DNA of 64,000 nucleotides from Zychaea mexicana (Eukaryota; Mucoromycota; Mucoromycetes; Mucorales; Lichtheimiaceae): assembly GCF_025766255.1 (NCBI RefSeq), contig NW_026516824.1, forward strand, positions 21,560 through 85,559, given 5' to 3'. Below, piece after piece: positions 1 through 13,000 of the stretch. Positions within the stretch are counted from its first letter, which is position 1. Each line of letters begins with the position of its first letter. A model generated the notes under the pieces. The model was not told the DNA's origin, searched no databases, and was given only the letters and a program-made list of their open reading frames with translations. The translations under genes were made by a program, and so were the position numbers.

Positions 1-375
1 GTGTGTGTGTGCTGGTCGTTACTGTGACGATAAGGGTCAATTATGATTATTCTTGTTGTTCTGTAAGCATGGAATAACATCGGTGACGGCACATACAAAA
101 GATGGTTGAGGTTTAAAGTAAGTAACGATGTTCTCTCTCTCACAGCTGTAGCAGCAACAGCAGCAGCAGCAACAGCAGCAGCAGCAGAAGTACACAGCTG
201 TGAATGGTGTGAATGCGTGGGGGAGTATATAAGATGGACGATGTGTGGTTTTTTCCAAAACATACCAGTACCGCAAAGAAAATAAAAAAGCAGCAGCAGA
301 TTGTTATAGACGGCAGCGTAAAGTTAAGTAGTGGGTTTTGGGGGAGGGAAAGAAAGAAGTGTTTTGAACGCCACT

Positions 376-376
<1 letters not shown>

Positions 377-409
<33 letters not shown>
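377..409. repeat. (GT)n microsatellite
   Basis: An uninterrupted GT dinucleotide run of about 16 units. It lies in non-coding DNA. Confidence 0.95.
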
Positions 410-412
<3 letters not shown>

Positions 413-915
413 TACGGGGGGAAAACGAAAATAAGAAAAAGTGAAAAATAAGTGGAAAAGGAGCAAAAATACGGTCATGCACCAAACAGGACAATATCGA
501 CCTTTTTCCAAAAATCCCGACTCTTTACGCTTTTGGAACTTATGCGCTTTTTCCTGGCTCTCTTTCTCTCTCTTTTCTTCTCTTTCTTCTCTTTTTACCT
601 TACCGCTTAAAGCGGATTGGACTGGCTCCCCTCTCTCTCTCTCATTGCTGTTGCCCATGCCATCAGTTTCCCCGAGTCAAAAGAAAATTTTTTTTTACTC
701 GATCGTCGATTCATTTGATTTAGTGCGATGATCACAATGGTTGCACGGCAACAACAGAGCGCACAAGGCTCACCCACACCCACCCCAAATAAAAGTAAAG
801 CTTTTCTTTTCAGCGTTACGGTACAGTACCGACTTATCGGCTCCTTTTCTTTCAACAAAGAGAAAGCTGAAAGGCTTCAATAACAATACCTGTTGTTCAC
901 TTGTTTCTTTGAGAA

Positions 916-917
<2 letters not shown>

Positions 918-959
<42 letters not shown>
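918..959. repeat. (GCT)n trinucleotide repeat
   Basis: About 14 perfect GCT units. In one frame it reads poly-Ala, but nothing around it looks coding. Confidence 0.95.
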
Positions 960-1194
960 AACTGTTACAAGTGAGTGTGCACCGTTAAGAATACGTGAGA
1001 GAATAGAGAGAAAGAGAGAGTGAGAGAGAGAGAGAATAAAAGGCTGAAAGACTGCATGCGATATATCGGACACCCATCGAACAAAGAAACTTTCGTTTCG
1101 TGTTAGAGATGGACGACGACGGATCGCTTTGCATAGTAGTAGCTTAGCAGTCTATATACACCATATATGTTCTCTGTTACACAGAAGCCAAGCG

Positions 1195-1359
1195 ATGTTT
1201 CCAGAGACTTCCATTCGTCCAGCTAACGATGCTCACATCAAAGAGAGCAAGGACAACCCTTACTCTCGCCTCCTTGTCAACAATAATACCGCAGGAGGCG
1301 CCCACTTCTTTGTCACACTGGCTTTCTCCCTTGTTTTTTTAACTAGCGTGCCCGAATAG
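1195..1359 (+). CDS. Small hypothetical protein with C-terminal membrane segment
   Basis: A 54-codon frame from ATG to TAG. The first 35 residues are polar. The C-terminal part (about residues 36-50, GGAHFFVTLAFSLVFL) is hydrophobic and could be a membrane anchor. I do not recognise it. Composition is reasonable for coding, but there is no further support, and chance is a real alternative. Confidence 0.22.
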   Translation: MFPETSIRPANDAHIKESKDNPYSRLLVNNNTAGGAHFFVTLAFSLVFLTSVPE

Positions 1360-4300
1360 GGTCTTTTCGGAGGGGATCTCGATAAATTTTTTTGGGTCAA
1401 GAGTGGAACATCCACCACTAATAGCATTCGTATATAAGACTCAGACAATTCAAGCGATTATAAATACGTCGGGATGAGAACGTTTATGCGCTAGAATTGT
1501 TATTGGAGCGACATGATACAGACATGTACGCCCATACTGTATACTCCTAATACAACAGCCGCATGAAACGTGCGTAAGTACGCGCGGCTCATTATGCCGG
1601 AAAAAAAGAAATCAATGCTAGCTAGTCAAGTGCTAAGACAGCCCTCCCCCCCCCCCGGGTATAAGTACCATCTTTCTCGATCCCGCACGTCTCTTCGTGG
1701 TCAAGTCCCCACCCCTCTACCCAAGCATTGGTCACATGTAGTATCTTGTTCTATTTTGACATAGGATGACCCATTGTGCCATGTAGTACTTGAGCAAACA
1801 GCAGCAACCCTGTGAGTTTGTGTTCTTGTGGTTTGCAATGAACTTGTCATATTTTTTATGACCATTAAATACCTTTCTTAAACCTAAAACTGTTCTGTCC
1901 TTTGCCCCGCGTTCTTCTCGATGACCGACACAACCCTTTTTATTTTGCGCTGACCAACTCCCCTCTCCCCCTTTGATTGCCCGCGAAACTATAAAATGTA
2001 TTATTAAGAATTAACGCGCGAGGGGTTACTCTTTGGAAAAAAGATCGGATCGGTTGATCGATTTTCCAAAAAATAATTCTTGGGACGACTTTCCATCTTT
2101 AGGATAGGCCAGGACTAGTAAAGTGTGACACAATACTAGTGTAAATGCCCCATGTCACTACGCCTCCTTATAAACCAATGAAGCTCTCAAGGACAATCCC
2201 GTAATTATACCTGCAAAACAGATCACACTCACCTCTTTACTTGCATATTTTTAGCTACCTTGAATAACATGCACTCTGTGCAGTTTGTAATCCACTTGAC
2301 AGCAGCAAAAGTTGAGCATTCCCCTTACAGCGATGTTAATAAAAGAACAACAACAAAAGGGTGACTCGTTCTTTTAACAAGTTCAAGTCAACAGTATCAA
2401 CAACTGCTGAGCAAGTTGGTGACGAAGCGCGTAAAATGTATTATGTATATATCAGCTTGTACGTATCAACATGCTTTTACCCCGTTTTAGATTATTTGGT
2501 CTTCAATTGGATGACAATAGACAAACTAGCCGAGTTCTTGGCACTCTTTTTTTCTCCAGCAATGGCAAATGAAAAAATTCAGTCAAGGTTGCAGGAATAG
2601 CCAAAGCTCATGCGTGTGTATATATTATAGCGTGTTACAATACCTTGTGTTTATGATTTAATACATAGAGTCTGAAGTACATGTACATATTATAGTGCAT
2701 AGTGTGATGATGACTGGGAAAGAAACTACATCATTAGCACCTTCTCTCGCCTCTTTCTCATCCGCGAGTTACGCGACCAGCTTTCCTTCCGGTCAATGTA
2801 TGTACACTGAGAATAGAAAGCTTGTCTTGGCCACCCTGCATGATACACAAAGAGCAGTGTAAAAGTTGGTTCATTGAGGCCAATCACGTGCCAAACTTCC
2901 ACGAGTAAATCCGACCTTGTACCAAATATATACAATGATTTATTCAATGAAGAAATATACACCTTTCTTGTATCAACAACGACTACTGTGAGCTCCGTCT
3001 TGACAAGATTTAATAATTATGTATACGTCAAGGAATACACTTATTCTCAAAAACATCAACAATCATGAAGAACGTATCATTATCATCACTGTATATCATG
3101 CAAATATGGAAACAGTGGTCATGTTACACCACATTGCAACAGACATTCTCTTGTTTTACGCCAACATGCATCACAAAAGACATCCCTCCCCTCTTAATTA
3201 TGGAATATCGTTCTGGATCTTTGTATCTACTACTATTTTTGTGTCGGCTGCTGAACCCAAAATGTACTACTTATAATCGACTACAATGCTATTGCTGGGC
3301 TTTCGCCGCTATCATGGTTTTATCATTATGAAGAAGAAACAAGTCGCAATGTTCTGTAAAGCATATGCAAAAGTTCTCGAATTTGAAACTGGATATATAT
3401 TACTAAAGTCCAAGCTCTTTTGTGTATCTATAAGGATATCAATTAATTTTAATGAAGCATGAGCTATTCTGTTGTTTTTTCCAGACCGGTACAACATAAG
3501 AAATGATTAGTCAGTTGTATTGCTGCAAACAGCAAGGAGGAGGAAAACGGATTATGACCAGGGCATTCTTCTTCTCAATACCACAATTTTTGAGTTTCAG
3601 TTTTCTGTAACAAGCTTATGACGAATAAAAGAAGGAGCTTCGGAGTATTGGCACGAGAAGCTAATAATAAAAATCTCTTTGAGGGAAGCTAATAATGACA
3701 ACAATATAAAAATCGCTTTTATTGTGTACTTGTCACGATAAATGTGCTAGTTGTAGCTCTTATTGAAATGTCAAAGCTACTTTAGCAGATTCACCAGAGC
3801 ATAATCATCTTGGCAACTTACTTGGACAATAAATCCAACCTTTAATTCCGGGTACATAGAAAGCCAATCAAGATTTTTGCTTGTCAACAAAAAGTGGAGA
3901 TGGAGAAACCACCACAGGCAATGATAACAAATATTAGCATAGCTTTAAAAAGCAGACAAGGTTTACAGTATTCCGTTGTTCGAGCAATAGGCAACCGTCT
4001 TGAGCTCTTATGTATCCAATGATAATCTATTGTAAGCGTGCGTTTGATCTAACTAACTCACTTTTCATGTAAACGCATTACTACTACTACAGTGTAAATG
4101 AGTCATCCTGTCTTCTATACAGAGTATATTACATAGTATGTGTTTGCGGTTTGTATGGAGGAGCGAGAAAGCACCTCTGATCTATGAATAATTGACCTGC
4201 TTCCGTGACAATAATGTTCAACTGAGTATTTTTTACTGTAATCGTAAACCAGAAAAATGGGACCACTTCTACTGTTGCTTTGGCTATGCATGGTCAGCAG

Positions 4301-4400
4301 AACACGAATTCAAAGTAATCCACTCACTGTTCCTATAAAAAGCTCTTGTTTGTTCCTTGTCTTTTTCTTCTTTCATCATTCACACAAGTAATACATTAGG
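1360..4400. other. Gene-free stretch
   Basis: Only short frames with frequent stops. One 79-codon frame at 2361-2600 contains a coding-like start (about 25 residues) but lacks an ATG and matches no family I know. A small local duplication of GAAGCTAATAAT occurs near 3657 and 3687. Nothing firm is seen. Confidence 0.5.
4334..4340 (+). promoter_or_regulatory. TATA-like box
   Basis: TATAAAA lies about 65 bp upstream of the ATG at 4401. It supports the idea that the broken frame downstream was once a real gene. Confidence 0.35.
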
Positions 4401-5272
4401 ATGGCCGTAATGCATTATGCAGGATCTGTGCCGTATGCACTTGTCATTCCTACTTTCTTCTTCTCTGTCAAGGCTGCTTTTCAACAAGGAACATGAAGAA
4501 GGCTCGTTCGCATCCATCCCGCATTTATCAATGGTATCAACGTCGAAGCACTATGTCATTGCATTCGGCTGTTGCGGTTTTCGAGGGGAGTGTCACGCCT
4601 CAAGCTATCATCATCGCCTGTTCAAGTGTCATGGATACCTAATCCATCTTGATGACAGCTGATATGAGCAAGATCTCATCATGCGTTCTCGTGCGTGTCA
4701 TGCCTTGTCAGCTTAAGCTGTCTTTTCTTTGGTTCTTGCTGCTTCTGTGGCTGCCATGGTCTGTATGTTTTTGAAGGTGTTGAACGAACGAATGAAGAAA
4801 TTGTGGGCACACAATGTCAAAAAAGCACTTGGTGTGTATGCAGCTTGCTTATCATTCTTCTCGCTCTCTTTCTTTCTTCATCAGTAATATGCTCTTACGT
4901 TTCCCGCGCTTTGGTTTTGCTGGAAGAAGAACAAAGGCTGATTCTCAAGATATCTGGTCATCGTGTCAAAAGCCTGTCACCTGCAGTCAAGATCTTCTAT
5001 CCTTACATCCTGATGGTGGCAATTGAAGTGTCCTTGCGTGTGCCTTTTTGTTTTCTCTGTCCGTCGCTAAAAGCGTCTATGACATCCATGCCCTTTCCTC
5101 TGCCCTGTCCCTCTGGTGCTCTGGTGCATATCACTCCACGCGAACGGCATACTATCTACTTCTGCTCTTCCGAAGACAGGCATCCGGACATTCGTCCTGC
5201 TTCTCATTTAAAGTCCTCGCGGGCTACGGAGAAACAGTGCGGTCTCATGAATTCGTAGATCGCTTTGCTTGA
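4401..5272 (+). pseudogene. Decayed (or unusually spliced) multi-membrane-segment protein
   Basis: Coding-like segments follow each other on the + strand in shifted frames. The first starts at ATG 4401 (MAVMHYAGSVPYALVIP) and stops after 31 codons. The next begins about 4494 (KKARSHPSRIYQWYQRR). A hydrophobic segment follows near 4720-4870 (VLAASVAAMVCMFLKVLNE), and a last frame runs to the stop at 5272. Each has balanced composition and hydrophobic helices, but stops and frame changes separate them without clear introns. I infer a broken membrane-protein gene. An intact gene with short introns I failed to place is the alternative. No family is recognised. Confidence 0.35.
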
Positions 5273-6120
5273 GCATTTGCTTTCTCTCTTATTGGGTGTA
5301 TGAACGCGAATATCAATGGAAGACTGAGTTTCCTCCTTTTCTTATTTTATATTATTCCTTTGATACATCAGCATTTTGAAATAAGGGATCCATGTTCTCA
5401 GTCTGTAATAGCTACTAGAATGGGATACCGTGTCCATCATCCGCATCACAATATACTCTCGTCGAAACTCAGTACATAGCTTTTACTGATGTTACAACAT
5501 CCCGTCATACACATATTCAATCGCAATACCACCCCTCGCTATAAAAAGACATCCCGCGGTAAAATTGTACAGGCGCTGCGTGTGAGTACCACCCGTAGAG
5601 TGATCGAGCTCCCTGTATCTTTATTTAAGTGTCTGTTAGTGTTTAGTCTCTGGTTAGTGGATTTGTTAAGACCGAGCTTTTTATTGTCCTCTTTTGTATG
5701 TTTGTCTGTGTATCTTGAGACACCTAGTGTGGGTCCTTAATTGGTTTGGCGATAATGGCTCACATGTTAGCAGAGTTTTATTTCTTTGATGCTGTCTCTG
5801 TTGATTCTTCGACCTCTTGAACCACACCACCCCTCACTTTCCTGCAAAAGTGGTTTAGTTTGGACACAGTTCTCCCTACCTTCATGGACTACAATGCGCT
5901 ATTCAGTTTGGTTAGAATTTACAGCTTTAAAGTTTGTATCTCTACGTAGTAGTAGGGGCACTTGAGCACAGACATTCCGAAGACCACAACCACAAATATT
6001 GCTCTCTTTTGAGGTGCGTATCTGAACAAGCCCAAAACGAATGTCTGATGTTGGACAAAATATGTATTCTCGTATTTCGTCTAACATTCGTGTTCAGCCG
6101 GGAAAGGGTATATGGAAAAT

Positions 6121-6131
6121 GTTGCGCAGTA
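6121..6131 (+). repeat. Dispersed GTTGCGCAGTA motif, single copy
   Basis: Carries the same GTTGCGCAGTAAAC block as the left arms at 7377 and 9200. No exact right arm follows about 70 bp later. Confidence 0.7.
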
Positions 6132-7376
6132 AACAATACTAATCTGCTGTTGGTTGCTGCAGTTCAGCGGACAGAACTTCCGTTTCACAGTCGGGAATTC
6201 CTTTTTTTCTCTCTTCTTTTATCAAGTAACGTAATGATCTAAAGCAACAATATGTCCACGAAGTCAATTATCACTAAAAAAACACTCAGATGGCTTGGGT
6301 GAGAGATACATAGACGTGTGCTAGTATGCAAGTTCACAATAAGCAAACGAAAGAGCGTCGACACTAACTTTAGTGAATGTTTCCATAATGGTAATACGTG
6401 TCTTCTATCGGTGTTTGCGAGCCCTTTAGTAATGAGTAATGTATTATGAGCTGTAATGTAGTTTACTACTCACGATTTCATCTCTCAAAGCTTTTCCTGC
6501 TATCACGGCCCGCTTGATCTTTCAGAAGGATATATCCAACTTATAGCACGGTCATAAATTAAGGTAAAAGCAAACGTCTGCTTCTATACTTTTTACTTGG
6601 AGGGACGATGTAACAGTAATAGATGTGGAAGCAAGACTTTAGTAAAACGCTACTGAACCTTTTATCGAGTGGTTTATTATCATCTACAAACAGCGAAAAA
6701 TAAAGAGCGGCTTTACCTAATCCCTTTAGTATTAGATTACACTTTGACCGTTGATGACAATAAAATAGATATTTCAGAGATCAGAAACAGCTCGCTACAA
6801 TCCACACCATAATAATTTTGTGTTTGCCGTAATAAAGCTGCCCATAGTTTGATATATAGCGTTTGTGTATTTTGCGTGGTGATATGGAACCTCGATTTAA
6901 CTCGGTGATCTATGGCTTTTTCCCTTGCCATGTACCCTACTTGCGGTTACACTACACCCTCTTCTCAACAAAGGCTCATTCTCAATCTTAGTGCACAACA
7001 GGAGAAAAAAAATTCATAAGCTTGTTAAAATAGTTATTGCCAAACTTTTGTCGCGTTGAGCTGTCATTAGTCTAATGTGTCGTGCGAAAGCATTTTTCGA
7101 CGAGGGAAAAGGTAGATAGGAGGGGGAAAAAACGTATTCATTTCTACTTTTATTCCATAATTCTTCAAATGCCCCATCCTTCTAACCGATTACATTTCGA
7201 CATATCGTTCTTAACAATTCCGCAGTGGGCTAGGCTTTTCTCGTTCCTACACAGGCTATACATTCATGTGTTGCAATTATGTCGGCAAAAGTCTATTACA
7301 TCCCGTGTTTCTTTTTTTTTTGGATCAGCGGAAACAAAAATGTAAATTAGATTCAGGTCACATCATAGAGCGTGAT

Positions 7377-7455
7377 GTTGCGCAGTAAACTCTCAAAGAA
7401 AAAACAGAGCATGATAATATACCGCGTTTTCGCACAGAGCTCTTGTTGCGCAGTA
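7377..7455 (+). repeat. Paired GTTGCGCAGTA motif, copy A
   Basis: GTTGCGCAGTA occurs at 7377-7387 (followed by AAAC) and again at 7445-7455 (preceded by CTT, followed by GTG), 68 bp apart in the same orientation. The DNA between is unlike that of copy B. Confidence 0.8.
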
Positions 7456-9199
7456 GTGTGTGATAATAAGCTTTTTTATTTCGTCGGAAAACTGGATATT
7501 ACTGTGTTGTGTGCAAAAGGAACCTCGTCTATATAAACTGAATAGGCAGTGTTATTTCGGTCTCTTTCCTTCGCTTTATTTTTTTTTTCTTCAAGGTTCC
7601 AATAAATTGGTACGTTTAGTGAGTCTCAAATGTCACGAGTCTCTCAATGCTACAGTGGGAGACGCGTATGTCCTGGTGGTGGTAACTGTGTGGGTTAAAG
7701 ATGACAAGGAAAAAAAACATCAGAAAAAGAGTCGACATCGACTTAGTGCCATCTGGAGTGAATAGAAACAAACACGGGTGGTATATGCCGATAGATGTTT
7801 AGGGAAACCCCTGATGACCTTCACAGTTACCAAAGAGTGGTGGACTATCGAGTTAAAATGGATTAGTAGCTGCAGTTTGTGCTAACAAGTTTTCCGATAT
7901 ATTTGTTTTGTAGATCCTAGGGTGTATTCAAGATATAGCGATTATGTCTTTCAGGAAAGTAGTACGCTGTTTTATTGATATCCCTCTTGTTTTGCTATTC
8001 AACAAATAAGCATTATACTATAACATACGGCCATTTACTAACTAGAAGTTAAACCAATCGCCATTGCTGTATGTAGATACCAGAAGACGTGTAGCTAGTA
8101 TATCAAGGTGCTCTATCGACAATATACGGTACACAATATTTTACAGTGGACCAGCTTCTATTTACGACACTCGAACTCGTGACAGCTTTTTTTTCAGAAG
8201 CAATTCAAAATCTTGTCTGTTGCCGAGAAGACTTTTCTTTTATTTTACTTTTTCGTTTTCATCTAAATAAACCAGTCTGTATAGTATAACGTACTACTTC
8301 ACCAAACGCGTTTTCCGATCTTTTTATTTCCAATTGGATTGATACAATTCTTCTTGTTGGCCATCACGGCTATCCTACCATATGATGGGTTTCTTTAACG
8401 AGCTAATTAACTACCTTCCTTTGGTAGTGTTGTTGTCACCAGTGATGGCACCAACAGCAGTATCGATCGTAGCAATAGCTTTCGCAAATATAGAGAAGGA
8501 TGCAAGGCTTGCCTTTCAAATTAAATGTTATAGTTTCTCATTACAGCTATTTGTGCGGTGTGGACAGCAACAGTAATTTTAAAATCGAACCAATAGAGAT
8601 ACTGTTCCAAGGTTATCGATCAGTTTACCATAATGTATAACCGGCAGCTAGACAGGAGTATCCTTTTCAACTGTTGATGGCTATAATACAAACTAGAATA
8701 TATAGCGTCGTGATCATGATGAAGAAGTGAAGTAAAGTATCGATACAAAAAATCACCTTCTTGCCATGACAACGTTCTAATTTTTTATAAGGGACGCTCA
8801 CTTTGGATAATGTGTAACTCTTTTCAGTAATAATCTTTTGCGCGCTCAATCCAATCCCCTGTCCCAACAAACAGGTCCTGCGGTAGCCTTGATTGATAAG
8901 CATCTTATCACATAGTTGTCGCTAGTAGACGAGCGACGAAGTTACAGTTATTGGCATTCATCACTTCGTCGATCGTCAGATGAAACATTCTGGTACATAC
9001 TTTTACACGTATCCATAATGATGCCATAATTGTTAAACCATCACTTCTTTATTTTTTTTTATCATACGTCATCGGTTTTCATGGTTTTCTTTTTGTTTCT
9101 AATGTTGTGTTGAATGCTGGTTGGTTAGCTTCCCACGATTCTTCTTCTGTCAGCAGAAAAGTAATCTAACAACAGTTCGGATTGTGGCTTTGAAAAGAT

Positions 9200-9280
9200 G
9201 TTGCGCAGTAAACCGTCTTACAGGAAGAGAAAAAGGGAACGCGACACCCGCTTTTATCTCAGTTTTCTTGTTGCGCAGTA
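9200..9280 (+). repeat. Paired GTTGCGCAGTA motif, copy B
   Basis: GTTGCGCAGTA at 9200-9210 (followed by AAAC) and 9270-9280 (preceded by CTT, followed by GT), 70 bp apart. Same arrangement as copy A, but the interior is different. Confidence 0.8.
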
Positions 9281-10032
9281 GTCCGATAACTCTTTTTTTT
9301 TAGCGGATAGATCGTGTTGTTGATGTAATTGGAACCGGTGTGTTTGCCTCCAACTTGTCCCTACTTTGGCACATTGCTTCTATCCACATAAAAGATGACT
9401 GAATAAGAACTAGCCCCGAAGAGTATGTAGTAGTAGCGAGAACTGGGTAGATTAACTAAATACAACCATTAAAGGAGCGAGCATCGTTAATTGAAATTTG
9501 AAAACACGAGATGCATCCGTAGACTCGGCAGGAAAAAGGATAGGTTTGTAAACGCCACCTCAAAAGCTAGATTATCCACAAAAATTAATGAAGGCTATTG
9601 AAGAGAACACGCTTTGGGTATAACTGTGACCGGATTGTTAGTAAGACGGAAAAGGTTGCTGACGTACAGCCAAAATAAATACTGCTTTGTGTGTCAGTTC
9701 TGGCAAGGAAGGATTATGATATAATCTAAGAAAGCGTTGTCAGTCGCTTATTGTCAACTTGAGGTGCTTACAAAGGCGAAAATATTCTGAGTGTTAGCTA
9801 CCATGATGCGTCCATAACTGATGACGCAGAATAAAAGTGGTAGTATGTAAGCGTTAGAGGCAACTGACCACTCAGAATTGGTCGACGCAACATTGTGTGG
9901 TGCTTCTTTGACTGATACGGCTATAGTAAAAAGGTTCTTTTGAAAAATTCAGAATGAGAATGAAAAACTTAATAGTGACGGATATTTTTATGCAGTTTAT
10001 GTACATACAACAAAAGGTTAAAGAAATGACGG

Positions 10033-13000
10033 CTATTGATCTGTAGTGGTGGTGGTGGTGGTGGTGGTGCCAGGGTTATAACTACAAGCAGCAATGGACA
10101 TTTTTCGAAACTGTTCCAAAAATTCATACATACTCCCTTGCTGCTTTGTACTTCTCTTTAGCTGTCTACGGGTCTCTATCTCCTGTTTTGACATGCCACC
10201 ACCACCAGCCCCGGAAGAGTCGGCAGCAGTAAACGCTTTTTCACCTTCATCACCACTAGCAGCAGCAACGTTGTCAGAGTGTTCCATCACAGTCTTCATA
10301 AGTGTATCTTTCGACATTGGTAACGGCGTCACTTCCGTGTGCTCGAGATCAATCAACGTCATGTAGACCATGTGTCTGTGCGCATGAGACTTGCGCAACT
10401 TGAGTGATACTCGCACATGATCAAAGAGATTGAATTGGATCGGATGTGGAAGTGTTGCGGCTTGGACAGATATGTTGGTGGGTATAGATACATTGATCGT
10501 ACAATTGGATAAATATTCCTCGTCTGTTAAAAAGGGAATATTTATTAAGTGGTGTTTGTTACTATTGGCAGACTCTCTTTTTCTCAAACATAAATTTACA
10601 CTGTCCTTTGTAACTTACCATGCTCGGATTTGCCAGATTGTAATGAGAGCGGCACTACTGGAAGACCGTGTTTATCCATCAAAAAAACGGGTCCTTTGAG
10701 ACCAAGTCTAATCATTATTATTTTAAACGATCGCGGGTCAACTAATTTATCCTTCATGGAGTTGTCATCCTATTCTCTCAACCTCCTACACTAACCTTGG
10801 AATAAAGACATAGAAGCCATTTGATCGTATCTCAGCGATGACGCCGCTTTCAATTAGTGGACCATCGGTGGTCTGTAATACAGCATAATATAAAAAATAT
10901 TAAAAGAAGATATCTAGAATGTTTCCCCAGCAGAATAACATGGAAAGTAACTCACATGTTGTAAAACATATAGACTCTGGAAAAGCTCAGTAGAATCCTT
11001 AAAAGATAAAAAGAAGGTTTCAAGGTTATCCGATTTCAGTTCTTTCACAGACGCATAAAAGACACAAAACACAAATAAACAATCTTACTCTTTGTGCAAA
11101 CTTTGATTCTCTCGATTTAAGGTTGAGATGGTCACAAATATCATTAACTTTGCCATCCTGAGTCATGGATGTGCCCTTGTTTTGTCGATCTGCAATAGCG
11201 ACCTGATCCTCCACACACATTAGTAGCTGACGATGAGCAATAACATCTGCATATCTTCGAATGGGTGACTAGTAAAGCAATATGAGTCAATCAATCAAAG
11301 ATTAGTTCCTCGGGTTTCGCTCTTTTTTTTTTTTTACATTACCGTAAAATGTGTATAAAATTCAAGTGCGAGACCATAATGGAAGTATTGATCCACAGCA
11401 TAGTGACCTGATGATATATATCCTGCTTCGTTCATGGCAACTGTTGCCATAGTTTTCATCAATCGCGCAATCTCTGGGTCGCCAGGGCAGTTCTTGACAA
11501 TCGTTTCCAAGGATTTGGCAAGAGCTCGATTCGATGAAAAGTCCACATTGAATCCCTGTTTTATTTTTTTTAGGAGAGGGGAGCCGTTGAGGGCCAAGAG
11601 AAAGGTTTGGAAGCGATACCATCAGATACATATATATATGCATAAAGTTTGCCTTGTTGATTACTTTACCTTGCTTTGAGCAGCCTTAACTAGCATTTCA
11701 AACTGGCCAGCATTAGGAGGAGGATGACGACGCAAGATGGCTGCATCTTTGAAGCCATCATAGATACGTTTTCCGACGTAAGAGTTGGCCATAATCATGG
11801 CTTCTGCTACTAAACCGTGGATCTCTAAGCCATCCTTGGGAAGTAAAAAAAGAAAACGACAATGGTTAAGGAGTTGAGTGAGCATAAAAAGGAAACACGT
11901 TGCCAGTGGCAGTTGAATTTGTTTCTGTAAAAAAAAAAAAGGATATTGATATCAGAGATGTTATGGTTGTCGCCAATCTTGAATTTGACTTGGCTACTTT
12001 CCAATTCAAGAGCACCTTTGGCTAGACGTTGTTGCTAAAGATACGTATGTTTAAGTGTTTATAACACAGTTATCAGTAGATGCTGTTGGAAGAAAGAACA
12101 CAAAAAAAATGAAGAGTAACTTTACCCGCATTGCTCTTAGAACGGTAGCAAGTTTTTCGACGGATGGTTTTAGCTTTTTGGATAAAGAAGCAGCTAGGAC
12201 AAGGAAAACCAAGGGTTGCTGTTTAGTTGGGACAAACATCTTTTCGGTAATGAAATAAGATTTGACCACACAGGTTATTTCTCACTTAGGTTGGTTGCTG
12301 TAGTCTCGCCGTTGAGGAATTGTTGGGCTTGCTCATACTCCATTTCACAACTTGAGCGAATAAGTGTCCGTCCGAACCAGGTATCCAAAACTTCGAACGT
12401 CTTACTATCCAATGTCCATAATACAGAAACTATATGTATGTACAAACAGATTCGCATTATCATTATTTTTAGCATGTCAACCAAAAGAAACCAGTGCTGC
12501 TGCTTACTCAAAATAAAGTCACCGCTCTTCTTTCTCTCTCTTACCAGCATAACGATCCACATTTTCTCGAAGCGAACAAACTCTTTCGCTGAGAACAGAT
12601 GGCAACATATCAAAACGGCGATCCGCTAAATAGACTGTTGTTCCGCTAAACACAATAAACTATCCATATTAATATTACCGAGTCATTCTTTTGAGAAGAA
12701 ATTCCTTTCTGTCTCTATGTGTTACCGTGACCGTGCTTCGAGATCCGTCAGGAAATTCTCTTTCACGAAATAACTGACATCAGCAATATGGACACCCAAT
12801 TCTATCTGTCCATTTTCCAGGTCACGAATCGATAGTGCATCTATTGTCATATTTTTGAAAAATTATTAATCTTCTCAAGTATAGTATGCTGCTGCTGCTT
12901 GCTTGCTAATTTACCATCAATATCCTGACAGTTAGGTGGATCGATGCTATATTTTAGTAATGCAGGATTTTTAAGAGTTAATGCGCATGAAAATACATAA

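Larger units (their letters stand above)
1..1194. other. Microsatellite-rich intergenic DNA
   Basis: No convincing gene is seen. The stretch is dominated by simple repeats: a CAG/CAA-type tract near 151-188, GT near 377-409, GCT near 918-959 and GA near 1010-1036. Open frames here are runs of Ala, Leu, His-Thr or Cys produced by these repeats and are not credible proteins. It could be the 5' flank of a gene to the left of the window. Confidence 0.6.
5273..10032. other. Gene-free stretch with a dispersed short repeat
   Basis: About 4.8 kb without a supportable gene. The only structure seen is a family of short repeats sharing GTTGCGCAGTA, given separately. AT-rich decayed sequence dominates. 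Confidence 0.5.

Noticed and set aside
37..410. Overlapping open frames with poly-Cys, poly-Leu and His-Thr runs
   Set aside because: They are translations of CAG, GT and GA microsatellites on both strands, without recognisable protein features.
12880..12955. Extra intron in DIS3L before the RNB motif (GTATTTTC ... ATATAG)
   Set aside because: Removing it puts the catalytic [10 protein letters not shown] out of frame, so I kept the segment as coding.
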